The notes under the pieces were generated by a model. It searched no databases and was not told the DNA's origin. It saw only the letters and a list, made by a program, of their open reading frames with translations. This document shows, one piece after another, positions 48,527-57,944 of a stretch of DNA of 64,000 nucleotides. The position numbers and the translations under genes were made by a program. Position 1 is the stretch's first letter; every line of letters starts with the position of its first letter. This stretch comes from Sphingomonas koreensis (lineage in GTDB: Bacteria; Pseudomonadota; Alphaproteobacteria; Sphingomonadales; Sphingomonadaceae), in contig NZ_PGEN01000001.1 in NCBI RefSeq assembly GCF_002797435.1, forward strand, positions 2,292,501 to 2,356,500. The letters run 5' to 3'.

Positions 48527-50271
48527 AGGCGCAGCAGGACGACCGCGCCGTCGATGGGCCTGAAGCCGACGGGATCGAGCAGGGACGACGGCTGATCCGG
48601 ATCGGCGGTGATCGCGGCCTCTCGCTTGCCGACCGGCTGTCCGAGCGTTTTCACCGCCTTGCCTGGCGCACGCCGCTTCACGGTTTGCGGCTCAAGGGCC
48701 GCTACCCGCTCAAGCTGATTGCGGTTGCCGACGACCCCTTTCTAGGCGATCCGGCGCGCGGCAACGCGCTGCTCGATGGCAAGCTCTCCTTTCGTGGTGA
48801 GAACCATGCCATCGACGCGCTCGACCTGGCCAAGCCCAACTGGTCGAAGCCGTTTGGCGACTATCTCCACAGCTTTGCCTGGCTGCGCGATCTTTCGACA
48901 GTGACGACCCGCGCCGGTGCCGCGCCTGTCGCCGAAGCGCTCATGCGCAAATGGCTGGAGGCCCATGCCGACAAGGTCACCGACCCGGCATGGCGCGCCG
49001 ATCTCTGGGGACGGCGGATCCTCTTCTGGACCGCGCATGCGCCGCTGATCCTGTCGAGCACCGATCTCGTGTACCGCTCGCGGGTGCTTCACACGCTCGC
49101 GCGCGGCGCGCGGCACCTCGATCGCACTGCGGATCGGGTGCCGCCGGGCGCGCCGCGCATCGCCGCCTGGTGCGGGGTGCTCGTTGCCGGGCTGATGATC
49201 CCGGGCGGCGATCCGCGCCGTGCCTTTGGCGAGGCGGGGCTTGCACGGGCGCTGGCAGGATCGGTCGGCGAGGATGGGGGGATCAGCGGGCGATCGCCCG
49301 CCGCCCTGCTCGACGCGATCATGCTGCTCACGCTGCTGCGGGAGACCTATGCCGCACGCCGGCTCGACCCGCCCGAGGCCCAGAGCCGCGCGCTTGCCCA
49401 GATGGTGTCGGCGCTGCTCGGCGTGTGTCATGGTGATCGCGGCCTCGCGAGCTGGCAGGGCGGCATACCCGTCGATGGTGATACGCTGGCGGAAATCGTC
49501 GCCGCGACCGGCGCACGCGTCCGCCCGCTGCGCCAGGCGCTCGACTGGGGCTATCAGCGGCTGGCCCAGCAGCGCACCGTGTTGATCGTGGATGCGGCAC
49601 CGCCGCCGGTCGCGCGGGTGATGGAGGGTGGTTGCGCTTCGACCCTCGCGTTCGAATTCTCCGATGGTCCGGACCGCATCGTGGTGAGCTGCGGCGGCGC
49701 GCGCGGTGCCGATCTGCGGCTGCCGCCGGCGCTTGCCGAAGGGCTGCGGACCACTGCGGCGCATTCGACCTTGGTGGTGGACAACAGCAACTCGACCGCG
49801 ATCCATCCCGACGGAACGCTCGGCCGCGGGGTGGGCGAGATGGAGCTCAGCCGCCAGGAAACCGATACCGCGAGCCGGATCGAGGCGAGCCACGACGGCT
49901 ATGTCCGCCGCCACGGCGTCATCCATCGCCGCCGCATCGCGCTTGGTGCCGATGGGCGCGACGTCCGAGGCGAAGACAATCTGATCCCCGCAGGGCGGCG
50001 CAGGAAGGCAGCGGCGATTCCCTTTGCGGTCCGCTTCCATTTGCATCCGGGAGTGCAGGTCTCGCCCACCGCCGACGGCGCCGGCGCGCTGCTTCGCACG
50101 CCATCGGGGGCGGCGTGGCAGTTTCGGGCCAATGGTGCCACGCTCGGTATCGAGGAAAGCGTGTGGATCGACGGACGCGGGATTCCGAGGGAAACCCAGC
50201 AGCTTGTGCTAACCGGGGAGTCGCCGGCAGGGGGCACCAGCGTCTCCTGGCTCTTTCACCGCGCGCGTTAG
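48523..50271 (+). CDS. Heparinase II/III family protein
   Basis: A 582-residue protein with an N-terminal alpha/alpha toroid and C-terminal beta-sandwich like polysaccharide lyases of the heparinase II/III group. Visible features are W-R-A-D-L-W-G-R-R and A-L-D-W-G-Y-Q-R-L in the first half and [12 protein letters not shown] and H-D-G-Y in the second. No clear signal peptide is visible, which is unusual for a lyase. A polysaccharide flippase two genes away suggests a cell-surface glycan link. The start is GTG overlapping rpe. Confidence 0.87.
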   Translation: MKAQQDDRAVDGPEADGIEQGRRLIRIGGDRGLSLADRLSERFHRLAWRTPLHGLRLKGRYPLKLIAVADDPFLGDPARGNALLDGKLSFRGENHAIDALDLAKPNWSKPFGDYLHSFAWLRDLSTVTTRAGAAPVAEALMRKWLEAHADKVTDPAWRADLWGRRILFWTAHAPLILSSTDLVYRSRVLHTLARGARHLDRTADRVPPGAPRIAAWCGVLVAGLMIPGGDPRRAFGEAGLARALAGSVGEDGGISGRSPAALLDAIMLLTLLRETYAARRLDPPEAQSRALAQMVSALLGVCHGDRGLASWQGGIPVDGDTLAEIVAATGARVRPLRQALDWGYQRLAQQRTVLIVDAAPPPVARVMEGGCASTLAFEFSDGPDRIVVSCGGARGADLRLPPALAEGLRTTAAHSTLVVDNSNSTAIHPDGTLGRGVGEMELSRQETDTASRIEASHDGYVRRHGVIHRRRIALGADGRDVRGEDNLIPAGRRRKAAAIPFAVRFHLHPGVQVSPTADGAGALLRTPSGAAWQFRANGATLGIEESVWIDGRGIPRETQQLVLTGESPAGGTSVSWLFHRAR

Positions 50272-50311
50272 GGGTTTGCAGCCCGCGGTGGCTTCCCTAA
50301 AGGGCGCGCCC

Positions 50312-51883
50312 ATGAGCAGCATCACAATCAAGCGCGCCCTTCTCTCGGTCTCCGACAAGACCGGGATCATCGAACTCGGGCAGTCGCTCGCCGCCAGGGG
50401 CGTCGAGCTGGTCTCGACCGGTGGCACCGCCAAGGCGCTGCGCGATGCGGGGCTTGAGGTGCGCGACATCTCCGACCTCACCGGTTTTCCCGAGATGATG
50501 GACGGGCGCGTCAAGACGCTGCATCCGGTGGTTCATGGCGGACTGCTCGCGGTGCGCGAGGATGCCGGGCACATGGCATCGGCGGTCGATCATGCGATCG
50601 GCATGATCGACCTGGTGGTGGTGAACCTTTACCCCTTCGCCCAGACCGTGGCCAAGGGCGCCGACCGCGACGAGATCATCGAGAATATCGACATTGGCGG
50701 CCCGTCGATGGTGCGGTCGGCCGCGAAGAATCACGCCTATGTCGCGATCGTTACCGATCCCGCCGATTATGATGTGGTGGCCAAGGGTGAGACGACGCTG
50801 GAAGACCGCCGCCGCTTCGCCGCCAAGGCCTATGCGCTGACCGCGCAATATGATGCGGCGATCGCGAGCTGGTTCGCCTTTGCCGATCAGGGCGAACGCT
50901 TCCCGGCGACGCTCCCGCTGGTGTTCAAGCGCGGCGAGGAACTGCGTTATGGCGAGAACCCGCACCAGTCGGCCGCGCTCTATCTGCCCGCCGGCCCCGC
51001 TGCCGCCGGGATTGCACAAGCGCAGCAGCTTCAGGGCAAGGAGCTGAGCTACAATAATTACAATGACGCGGATGCCGCGCTCGAACTGGTCAGTGAGTTT
51101 CGCGACGGCCCGCCCACAGTGGTGATCGTCAAGCACGCCAACCCATGCGGTGTCGCCACCGCCGACACGCTGGCCGATGCCTACAAGGCGGCGCTCGCCT
51201 GCGATTCGGTGTCGGCGTTCGGCGGGATCATCGCCTTGAACCGCCCGCTAGATGCCGAAACGGCGAAGGCGATCACCGAAATCTTCACCGAAGTCGTCGT
51301 CGCGCCGGGCGCGAGCGACGAGGCGAAGGCGATCTTCGCAGCAAAGAAGAATCTGCGCCTGCTGATCTGCGATGCGCTGCCGGATCCGGCGCGTCCCGGC
51401 CTGATGCTCAAGACGATCGCGGGCGGAGCGCTGGTCCAGTCGCGCGACAATGGCATCATCACGCGCGCCGATCTCAAGGTCGTGACCAAGCGCGAACCCA
51501 CGGCGCAGGAGCTTGCCGACTGTCTGTTCGCCTGGACCGTCGCCAAGCACGTCAAGTCGAATGCGATCGTCTATGCCAAGGACGGCAGCACCGCCGGTGT
51601 CGGCGCGGGCCAGATGAACCGCCTCGAATCCGCGCGCATCGCCGCGTGGAAGGCGAAGGACGCCGCCGACAAGGCGGGCTGGGCGACGCCGCGCACGATC
51701 GGTTCGGCGGTCGCCTCGGACGCGTTCTTCCCCTTTGCTGACGGCCTGCTCGCCGCGGTCGAGGCGGGCGCAACGGCGGTGATTCAGCCGGGCGGATCGA
51801 TCCGCGACGAGGAAGTCATCGCCGCGGCCGACGAAGCGGACCTCGCGATGGTGTTCACCGGGATGCGCCACTTCCGGCATTGA
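50312..51883 (+). CDS. purH: Bifunctional AICAR formyltransferase / IMP cyclohydrolase
   Basis: Carries out the last two steps of IMP synthesis. The 523-residue product has the N-terminal IMP cyclohydrolase domain ([10 protein letters not shown], then S-T-G-G-T-A, V-K-T-L-H-P and N-L-Y-P-F) and the transformylase domain with [20 protein letters not shown] and [12 protein letters not shown] at 50312 is the family start. Confidence 0.97.
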   Translation: MSSITIKRALLSVSDKTGIIELGQSLAARGVELVSTGGTAKALRDAGLEVRDISDLTGFPEMMDGRVKTLHPVVHGGLLAVREDAGHMASAVDHAIGMIDLVVVNLYPFAQTVAKGADRDEIIENIDIGGPSMVRSAAKNHAYVAIVTDPADYDVVAKGETTLEDRRRFAAKAYALTAQYDAAIASWFAFADQGERFPATLPLVFKRGEELRYGENPHQSAALYLPAGPAAAGIAQAQQLQGKELSYNNYNDADAALELVSEFRDGPPTVVIVKHANPCGVATADTLADAYKAALACDSVSAFGGIIALNRPLDAETAKAITEIFTEVVVAPGASDEAKAIFAAKKNLRLLICDALPDPARPGLMLKTIAGGALVQSRDNGIITRADLKVVTKREPTAQELADCLFAWTVAKHVKSNAIVYAKDGSTAGVGAGQMNRLESARIAAWKAKDAADKAGWATPRTIGSAVASDAFFPFADGLLAAVEAGATAVIQPGGSIRDEEVIAAADEADLAMVFTGMRHFRH

Positions 51884-51972
51884 TGCCGCTCTGGCTCTAC
51901 TGACGAAATGGCGGCCCGCTCCGCTCCCATCCCGGGGGCCGGCCGTCATCGCATTCGCCATATCCAAATCGC

Positions 51973-53490
51973 TTAGGCCCCGCTGCCCTCCTTCGGCAGC
52001 TTCTTGAACAGCTTGCGATCTTCCTCGCCGAACGCCCATTTGCCGATCACGGCGAAATAGGCAGCGAAGATGGCCGGCACGCCGACCGACAGTTCGACCC
52101 ATTCGAGGCGGGGCGGGAGTTGGGTGAAGGCCCAGCCGACCACTCCCGCCACTGCGACCGCGGCGACGAAGCCGGGGCGCAGGCTGAACACCGACGCCTT
52201 GGTCAGCCGCGACAACATCCAGCACTTGATCGTCGATCCGGCCGCCAGCGTGACCGCAAGCGCCACCGCCGGGCCTGCCGCCTGATAGTTCACGTCCCAG
52301 CCGAGGTCGCGCATGATGAAGACCAGCGCGAAGCTTAGCGCGGCCTGAAAGCCAAGCAGCAACATCGAAACCATCAGGTTGCGGTGCCGCGCCATATAGA
52401 CGAGGCCCGCTTCGGCGACGGCCCCTGGCGAGGCGAACATTTCGGCGGCGAGAAGGAAGCACAGCGCGCCCGCGCCCGCGACGAATTGCGGGCCGACCAC
52501 GCCCATCACGCCCTCGGCAGGAATGCCGCCCATCAGCAGCAACGCCGCCTGTGCGGTGATGATCCAGAATGCGACCTGCTTCACCTGATGCGCGATCGCG
52601 ACGCGATTTCCGGCGGCGAGGTTGCGCGCGATCACCGGTCCCAGGATCGGATCGAAGCTGGTCTTGAGCTTTTGCGGGATCGAGGCGACCTGCTGCGCCA
52701 TGTAATAGATGCCGACGATCGCCGGGGGGAACAGCAGGCCGAGGATGAAGCGATCGATGTTGCGCGTACCCCATTCGATCGCGTCCGCGCCCGCCAGCGG
52801 CACGTTGCGCCGGGCAAGCTGGAGCAGCGGGGTCACATGCGGCGACCAGCCATGCGGCAGGCCATAGCTGCGGATGAAGGGGATCAGGCTGGCGATCAGG
52901 GCGGCGGCCATCGACAGCACATAGGCGATGATCAGACCATCGCGCGGCGAGGCGTAGTAAAGCGCCCAGGCCGCGATGCTGATCGTCCAAGGCTCTACGA
53001 TCGCCCGCGCGGTCACCGCGGCCTTCACATTGCCGCGATAGGCGAGCGCGGCGAGGCTGACGTCGGACCAGGCGATCGCGAAGACGATAACTGGCAGCAA
53101 CCCCTCAAGCCCCGTCACCTGGCTGTTGGCGTACATGATCTGCGGGAAGGTGAAGAGCACCGCGCTTGCGATCATCGAGACCACGAAGGCGACCACCATA
53201 CCGTCCCACACGACATGGGCATGCGGCCGCTCGGTCGAGGCGAGCGCCTGCGCCAGCCCGCGCTTGAGACCCAGGGTCGCGAGCAATGCCGCCAGCTCGA
53301 CCACGACGACGGCGAGCGCAAACCGTCCGACGATCTCGGGGCCGTACAGACGCCCGGCGATGAACAGGAAGGGCAGCCGCGCGGCGAGCCGCAGGACGAA
53401 CCCGAAGATGTTGGTGCGCCCGCCCTTGGCGAGCGCCGCGATGTCGTCGGAAGGCGCGCTTGAGGGGGCGGGGCGTGCGTCGGACGTCAC
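51973..53490 (-). CDS. Oligosaccharide flippase (Wzx/MurJ-like) family protein
   Basis: A 505-residue integral membrane protein of the polysaccharide-biosynthesis/MOP superfamily, predicted to move lipid-linked sugars across the inner membrane. It has about 12-14 membrane helices, starting with N-I-F-G-F-V-L-R-L-A-A-R-L-P-F-L-F-I-A-G-R and a conserved-looking G-P-E-I-V-G-R-F. No glycosyltransferase genes are adjacent, so its substrate is unknown. The start is GTG; it is convergent with purH across 89 bases. Confidence 0.88.
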   Translation of the reverse strand: MTSDARPAPSSAPSDDIAALAKGGRTNIFGFVLRLAARLPFLFIAGRLYGPEIVGRFALAVVVVELAALLATLGLKRGLAQALASTERPHAHVVWDGMVVAFVVSMIASAVLFTFPQIMYANSQVTGLEGLLPVIVFAIAWSDVSLAALAYRGNVKAAVTARAIVEPWTISIAAWALYYASPRDGLIIAYVLSMAAALIASLIPFIRSYGLPHGWSPHVTPLLQLARRNVPLAGADAIEWGTRNIDRFILGLLFPPAIVGIYYMAQQVASIPQKLKTSFDPILGPVIARNLAAGNRVAIAHQVKQVAFWIITAQAALLLMGGIPAEGVMGVVGPQFVAGAGALCFLLAAEMFASPGAVAEAGLVYMARHRNLMVSMLLLGFQAALSFALVFIMRDLGWDVNYQAAGPAVALAVTLAAGSTIKCWMLSRLTKASVFSLRPGFVAAVAVAGVVGWAFTQLPPRLEWVELSVGVPAIFAAYFAVIGKWAFGEEDRKLFKKLPKEGSGA

Positions 53491-53587
53491 GCGCGAACTC
53501 CGTTCGAGCGCGCAACGCCGTGTCGCGAAGCCTCTCCTGTCACCATGCCGTTACCGGTTTCCCCCGAAACGAACGAAATATCCATCG

Positions 53588-56353
53588 TCAATGCGCCGCG
53601 CCCCAGCTTGGGCCTGTGCCGATCTCGACCCCCAGCGGCACACTGAGCGTGACGGCGGGTTCCGCCGCGCTCTCCATCACCCCGCGGATGACCGGTGTTG
53701 CCGCTTCGACATCGCCTGCGGGCAGCTCGAAGACCAGTTCGTCATGGACCTGCATCAGCATCCTGACGTTCTCCAGTCCGGCGTCCCGCAGCGCCGGGCC
53801 CATCCGCGCCATCGCGCGCTTGATGATGTCCGCGCTGGTGCCCTGGATCGGCGCGTTGATCGCAGCGCGTTCGCTGCCTGCACGCTCGTGCTGGGTGGCC
53901 GATTTGAGGCGCGGGAAGTGCGTCTTCCGGCCGAACAGCGTCTGCGTATAGCCGCGCGCCTTCGCATCGTTCAGCGTGTCGGCGATGTAGCGGCTGATGC
54001 CGGGGAACCGCTCGAAATAGCGGTCGATCATCGCCTGCGCCTCGTCCGGGGTGACGTCGAGCCGGCCGGCGAGACCCCAGCGGCTGATGCCGTAGAGGAT
54101 CGCGAAGTTGATCGTCTTGGCGCGGCCGCGGGTGTCGCGGTTGACCTCGCCGAACAGCTCGGTCGCGGTCATGTTGTGGATGTCGTCGCCGCGTTCGAAC
54201 GCCTCGCGCAGCTGGGGCACGTCGGCGATGTGTGCCGCCAGCCGCAACTCGATCTGCGAATAGTCGGCGCTGAGGATGACGTTGCCCGGCTCGGCGACGA
54301 AGGCGTCGCGGATCTGGCGCCCGACCTCGGTCCGCACCGGGATGTTCTGGAGATTTGGATCGGTCGATGACAGTCGTCCGGTCTGCGCCCCGGTCAGCGA
54401 ATAGCTGGTATGGACGCGGCCCGTCGCCGGATTGATCTGCGCCTGCAGCGCATCGGTATAGGTCGATTTGAGCTTGGTCAGCTGGCGCCAGTCGAGCACC
54501 TTCAGCACCATCTCCCGCCCCGGCGAATCCTTGTCCGCGGCGATCCGCTCCAGCTCGTTGACGTCGGTCGAATAGACGCCCGACTTACCCTTGCGCCCGC
54601 CCTTGATCCCCATCTTGTCGAAGAGGACATCGCCGAGCTGCTTGGGGCTGCCGATGGTGAATTTGAACCCGGCGATGCCGTGGATTTCTTCTTCCAGTGC
54701 GGCAATCTGGCGGGAGAAGTCGTCGGAAAGCTTCGCCAGCACCCCAGCATCGACCTTGACCCCGGCCAGTTCCATGTCGGCGATGACGCGCGCGAGCGGG
54801 CGGTCCACCATCTCATAGACCCGGGTCGATCCCTCGAACGGCAGGCGTGGCTTGAGGCGCCGCCACAGCCGCAGCGTGACGTCAGCATCCTCGGCGGCGT
54901 AACGGGTTGCGGCCTTGAGATCGACTTCCTGGAAGCCGAGCTGCTTCTTTCCGGACCCGACCACGTCCTTGTAGGCGATACAGGTGTGGGAGAGGTGCGT
55001 CGCTGCCAGCTCATCCATCCCGTGGCCGTGGAGTCCGGCATCGAGGTCGAAACTCATCACGATCGTGTCGTCATAAGGGGCAACGTCGATGCCGGCACGC
55101 GACAGCACGATCAGATCGTATTTGATGTTGTGACCGATCTTGAGGACCGACGGGTCCTCGAGCAGCGGTTTCAGCTTGGCGATCACCAGGTTGCGGTCGA
55201 GCTGAACCGGCTTTTCGGCGAACATATCTGTGCCGCCATGGCCGACCGGGATGTAGCAGGCGCGGTTGGGTTCGAGCGCCATGCTGACTCCGACCAGCTC
55301 GGCGCGGGTGGCATCGACCCCGGTTGTCTCGGTGTCGATCGCAACCCAGCCCTGATGCTTCGCGGCGAGAATCCAGCGTTCGAGCGCCGCTTCGTCCACC
55401 ACCGTCTCATATCCGTCGTGGTCGCAGGGCGGGTCGTCGGGCATTGGCACCGGCTCGGGACTGGCGACTGGCGCGTCGGCAACGCTTGCGCCGCCACCTA
55501 GGCGCGAGAGCAAGGTTTTGAACCCATGATGCTCGAGAAAGGCGCGCAGCGGCGCGTCGGGAATGCCCTTGAGCTCGAGCTCGTCCAGCGGGTCGGGGAG
55601 AGGCACGTCGCTGGCAAGCTCGACCAGCTTGCGGCTGAGGCGCGCCATATCGGCATATTCGATCAGATTGTCGCGCATCTTGGACGGCTTCATCGATGGT
55701 GCCGCCTCCAGCACTGCATCGACCGTGCCGAACTCCTGGATCAGCTTGGCAGCGGTCTTGGGGCCGATGCCCTTGACGCCGGGCACGTTGTCGACGCTGT
55801 CGCCCATCAGCGCCAGAACCTCACCGAGCTTTTCGGGGAGGACACCGAATTTCTCTTCGGTATCCTTCGGCCCCAGGCGGCGGTTGTTCATCGTGTCGAG
55901 CATATCGACCGACGGGTCGGTCATCAGCTGCATCAGATCCTTGTCGGAGCTGACGATGGTGACCTGCCAGCCCTGCGCCAGCGCGGCTTTGGTGTAGGAC
56001 GCGATCAGATCGTCGGCTTCCCATCCGGCTTCCTCGATGCACGGCAGGCTGAAGGCGCGTGTCGCGTCGCGGATCATCGGGAACTGGGGGACGAGGTCCT
56101 CGGGCGCCGGGGGACGGTGCGCCTTGTACTGATCGTACATCTCGTTGCGGAAGGTGTGCTCGCTCTTGTCGAGGATCACCGCCATGTGCGTGGGGCCGTC
56201 GGCCTTGTGCAGCTCGTCGGCGAGCTTCCACAGCATGGTGGTGTAGCCATAGACGGCGCCCACGGGCTCGCCATGCTTGTTGGTCAGCGGGGGCAGCCGG
56301 TGATAGGCGCGGAAGATATAGCCGGAGCCGTCGACCAGATAGAGATGGGGCAT
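53588..56353 (-). CDS. polA: DNA polymerase I
   Basis: Repair and Okazaki-fragment polymerase. The 921-residue product has the 5'-3' exonuclease domain (about 1-290, H-L-Y-L-V-D-G-S-G-Y-I-F-R-A-Y at the start), the 3'-5' exonuclease domain (A-I-D-T-E-T-T-G-V-D at about 345) and the polymerase domain with motif A S-A-D-Y-S-Q-I-E-L-R-L, motif B R-A-K-T-I-N-F-A-I-L-Y-G and motif C V-H-D-E-L-V-F-E. All three activities look intact. ATG at 56353 is used. Confidence 0.97.
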   Translation of the reverse strand: MPHLYLVDGSGYIFRAYHRLPPLTNKHGEPVGAVYGYTTMLWKLADELHKADGPTHMAVILDKSEHTFRNEMYDQYKAHRPPAPEDLVPQFPMIRDATRAFSLPCIEEAGWEADDLIASYTKAALAQGWQVTIVSSDKDLMQLMTDPSVDMLDTMNNRRLGPKDTEEKFGVLPEKLGEVLALMGDSVDNVPGVKGIGPKTAAKLIQEFGTVDAVLEAAPSMKPSKMRDNLIEYADMARLSRKLVELASDVPLPDPLDELELKGIPDAPLRAFLEHHGFKTLLSRLGGGASVADAPVASPEPVPMPDDPPCDHDGYETVVDEAALERWILAAKHQGWVAIDTETTGVDATRAELVGVSMALEPNRACYIPVGHGGTDMFAEKPVQLDRNLVIAKLKPLLEDPSVLKIGHNIKYDLIVLSRAGIDVAPYDDTIVMSFDLDAGLHGHGMDELAATHLSHTCIAYKDVVGSGKKQLGFQEVDLKAATRYAAEDADVTLRLWRRLKPRLPFEGSTRVYEMVDRPLARVIADMELAGVKVDAGVLAKLSDDFSRQIAALEEEIHGIAGFKFTIGSPKQLGDVLFDKMGIKGGRKGKSGVYSTDVNELERIAADKDSPGREMVLKVLDWRQLTKLKSTYTDALQAQINPATGRVHTSYSLTGAQTGRLSSTDPNLQNIPVRTEVGRQIRDAFVAEPGNVILSADYSQIELRLAAHIADVPQLREAFERGDDIHNMTATELFGEVNRDTRGRAKTINFAILYGISRWGLAGRLDVTPDEAQAMIDRYFERFPGISRYIADTLNDAKARGYTQTLFGRKTHFPRLKSATQHERAGSERAAINAPIQGTSADIIKRAMARMGPALRDAGLENVRMLMQVHDELVFELPAGDVEAATPVIRGVMESAAEPAVTLSVPLGVEIGTGPSWGAAH

Positions 56354-56519
56354 GGGGGAGCGATAGCCCAAGCAGCGGGCGTCTCAAACCTTTTCGATTG
56401 TCGTTTGATCCGCTCAATCTGTTGCGTCACCGGCTCATCATCTAGACCGTAGACTCATAAAAGCGGCCTGTCCGGAAGCGACCCGTTGCGGTCATCCGCC
56501 AAAACGCCAGAATGGCACA

Positions 56520-56783
56520 GTGACTGAACTTATACATTTAGCTTCCGGCGAGCAGATGCCAGAAATGGGCGATGACGACCCGTGGCTCATCGTAGAGGCG
56601 AGCGATGACGGCCGGTTCTTCGGGACGGGCGCTGCGATTAAGGGTTCCGGCGAAAGCGTGATTTATGTCTCGCTTGCCGAGAATGACTGCAGTTTAGACA
56701 GCGCGATTGAGGCCGCTCGCCGCTGGGCCGAGAAATACAATGTGCCGCGCATATGGGTGCAGCCCAAGCCCGACCACTGGTGA
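56520..56783 (+). CDS. Hypothetical small acidic protein
   Basis: An 87-residue product starting at GTG: T-E-L-I-H-L-A-S-G-E-Q then D-D-D-P-W-L-I-V-E-A-S and A-I-E-A-A-R-R-W-A-E-K-Y, ending W-V-Q-P-K-P-D-H-W. It reads like a real folded protein (balanced, with helix and strand patterns) but has no recognised domain. No strong ribosome-binding site precedes it. It lies in a lower-GC patch between polA and the oxygenase gene. Confidence 0.5.
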   Translation: MTELIHLASGEQMPEMGDDDPWLIVEASDDGRFFGTGAAIKGSGESVIYVSLAENDCSLDSAIEAARRWAEKYNVPRIWVQPKPDHW

Positions 56784-56893
56784 CAGCTTCCCACCCCATT
56801 TCGAGCCGTTCGATGGTAACGACGCCGCGCCGAAAGCTGCCCGGCGACAAACGACCCCATTGCGGACAAGCAGCAATCCCGCCACGATGATGT
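56784..56893. repeat. Degenerate repeat-like segment A
   Basis: The segment beginning CAGCTTCCCACCCCATTTCG (56783-56802) matches, with some changes, the start of segment B at 57121 (CAGCTAACCACTCCCTTTCG). The two copies flank the 77-residue gene in direct orientation. They recall short intergenic repeats common in sphingomonad genomes, but this link is from memory. Confidence 0.4.
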
Positions 56894-57127
56894 ATGGCTG
56901 ACGATGCTCCCAAGCTTGGATTAGGTCCTTGGATAAGTCTTGTTGCTGCTCCGCTCTTTTTCTTCGGAGTGTATTTCGGCGCTGTCGTGGGACATGGAAC
57001 CAAGATCGCGCTCGGAGCCCTTTTTGGCAGCTACTTTCTTTATGATGGACTGAAAGACGTGTGGGCGTTCGTTCAGGCGCGACGACGCTACAGGAACGCT
57101 CGCCAGCCGGGAATGAATGGCAGCTAA
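56894..57127 (+). CDS. Hypothetical small membrane protein
   Basis: A 77-residue protein with two hydrophobic stretches (about 13-31, W-I-S-L-V-A-A-P-L-F-F-F-G-V-Y-F; and about 34-56) and a basic C-terminal tail (Q-A-R-R-R-Y-R-N-A-R). No family is recognised. It lies between two direct repeat-like segments, in a patch of lower GC than the surrounding core genes, so acquisition by transfer is possible. Confidence 0.5.
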   Translation: MADDAPKLGLGPWISLVAAPLFFFGVYFGAVVGHGTKIALGALFGSYFLYDGLKDVWAFVQARRRYRNARQPGMNGS

Positions 57128-57180
57128 CCACTCCCTTTCGGACATTCGGCCCTAGTGCCGAAAGCGGCCGTTTATGGGTC
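57121..57180. repeat. Degenerate repeat-like segment B
   Basis: CAGCTAACCACTCCCTTTCG, followed by GACATTCGGC and the arms GGCCCTAGTGCCG. The first 20 bases match segment A (56783-56802) imperfectly. It ends where the convergent oxygenase gene ends. Confidence 0.4.
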
Positions 57181-57186
57181 CACGAC

Positions 57187-57888
57187 CTAGTGCGCATCGT
57201 GGAAGATGATCCCCATCGTGTGCCGCTGTCCGTGGCGGATCGCACTGACGCCGTGCCGCATCGTCACGCGATAGTCGCCGCGGCTGCCGCGCACCGGTCG
57301 CTGGTTGACCGCGAACACGACTGCGTCGCCCTGTGTCAGCGGAACCACCGCAACGCGCGACTGCATCCGGGGACGCTGCTCGGTCAGCACCAGCTCGCCG
57401 CCCTCGAAATCGGTGCCGGGCGCGGACAGCAGCACCGCGGCCTGAAGCGGGAAGACGTGCTCGCCATAAAGGTCCTGATGCAGGCAATTATAGTCGCCCG
57501 GCCCGTAGCGCAGCAGCAACGGGGTCGGCCGCGTCTGTCCGCCGGCATGGCATTCGGCCAGGAACGCGCCATGCGACTCCGGGAAACGCCGATCGAGCCC
57601 CATCCGCGCATGCCAGCGATTGGCGATCGGCGCGAGGTGCGGATAGAGCGCGGTGCGTAGCGCCGACACCAGCGGTGGCAGCGGATAGGCGAAGTAGCGA
57701 TATTCGCCGCGCCCGAAGCCGTGCCGCGCCATCGTCACCGTGCTGCGGAACAGGGGCGCCTGATCATAGCTGGCAGCAAGGCCGACACAGGCGTCGGGCG
57801 CCAGCAATCCGGGGAGCAAGGCCCAGCCCTGGCGGTCGAGCGCGGCTTCGATGGCGGGCCAGTCGTGGCGTGCAGGGGTAAAGGTCAT
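57187..57888 (-). CDS. 2-oxoglutarate/Fe(II)-dependent oxygenase (prokaryotic Oxygenase-NA type)
   Basis: A 233-residue protein with a double-stranded beta-helix oxygenase fold. The Fe(II) ligands are in H-Q-D-L-Y-G-E (H and D near 138-140) and a later His in R-H-T-M-G-I-I-F-H-D-A, with the 2-oxoglutarate Arg near R-P-V-R-G. It also shows R-Y-G-P-G-D-Y-N-C-L. The family (DUF2086-like) is described as 2OG-Fe(II) oxygenase but its substrate is unknown. Confidence 0.85.
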   Translation of the reverse strand: MTFTPARHDWPAIEAALDRQGWALLPGLLAPDACVGLAASYDQAPLFRSTVTMARHGFGRGEYRYFAYPLPPLVSALRTALYPHLAPIANRWHARMGLDRRFPESHGAFLAECHAGGQTRPTPLLLRYGPGDYNCLHQDLYGEHVFPLQAAVLLSAPGTDFEGGELVLTEQRPRMQSRVAVVPLTQGDAVVFAVNQRPVRGSRGDYRVTMRHGVSAIRHGQRHTMGIIFHDAH

Positions 57889-57944
57889 GCGGGGGCGTCT
57901 AGCCTCCGGTCGCCCACGCGGCTTCCCGGCGCTTGCGCTCGAAC

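Noticed and set aside
51248..52990. A 580-codon minus-strand frame over purH and the flippase
   Set aside because: Composition is Arg/Pro/Gly-rich and unlike any family; the two genes it overlaps are well supported in other frames.
56638..57003. Minus-strand frame of 121 codons between polA and the oxygenase gene
   Set aside because: It covers the two small hypothetical genes and the repeat-like segments and has no recognisable motif, so it is probably a repeat-derived chance frame.
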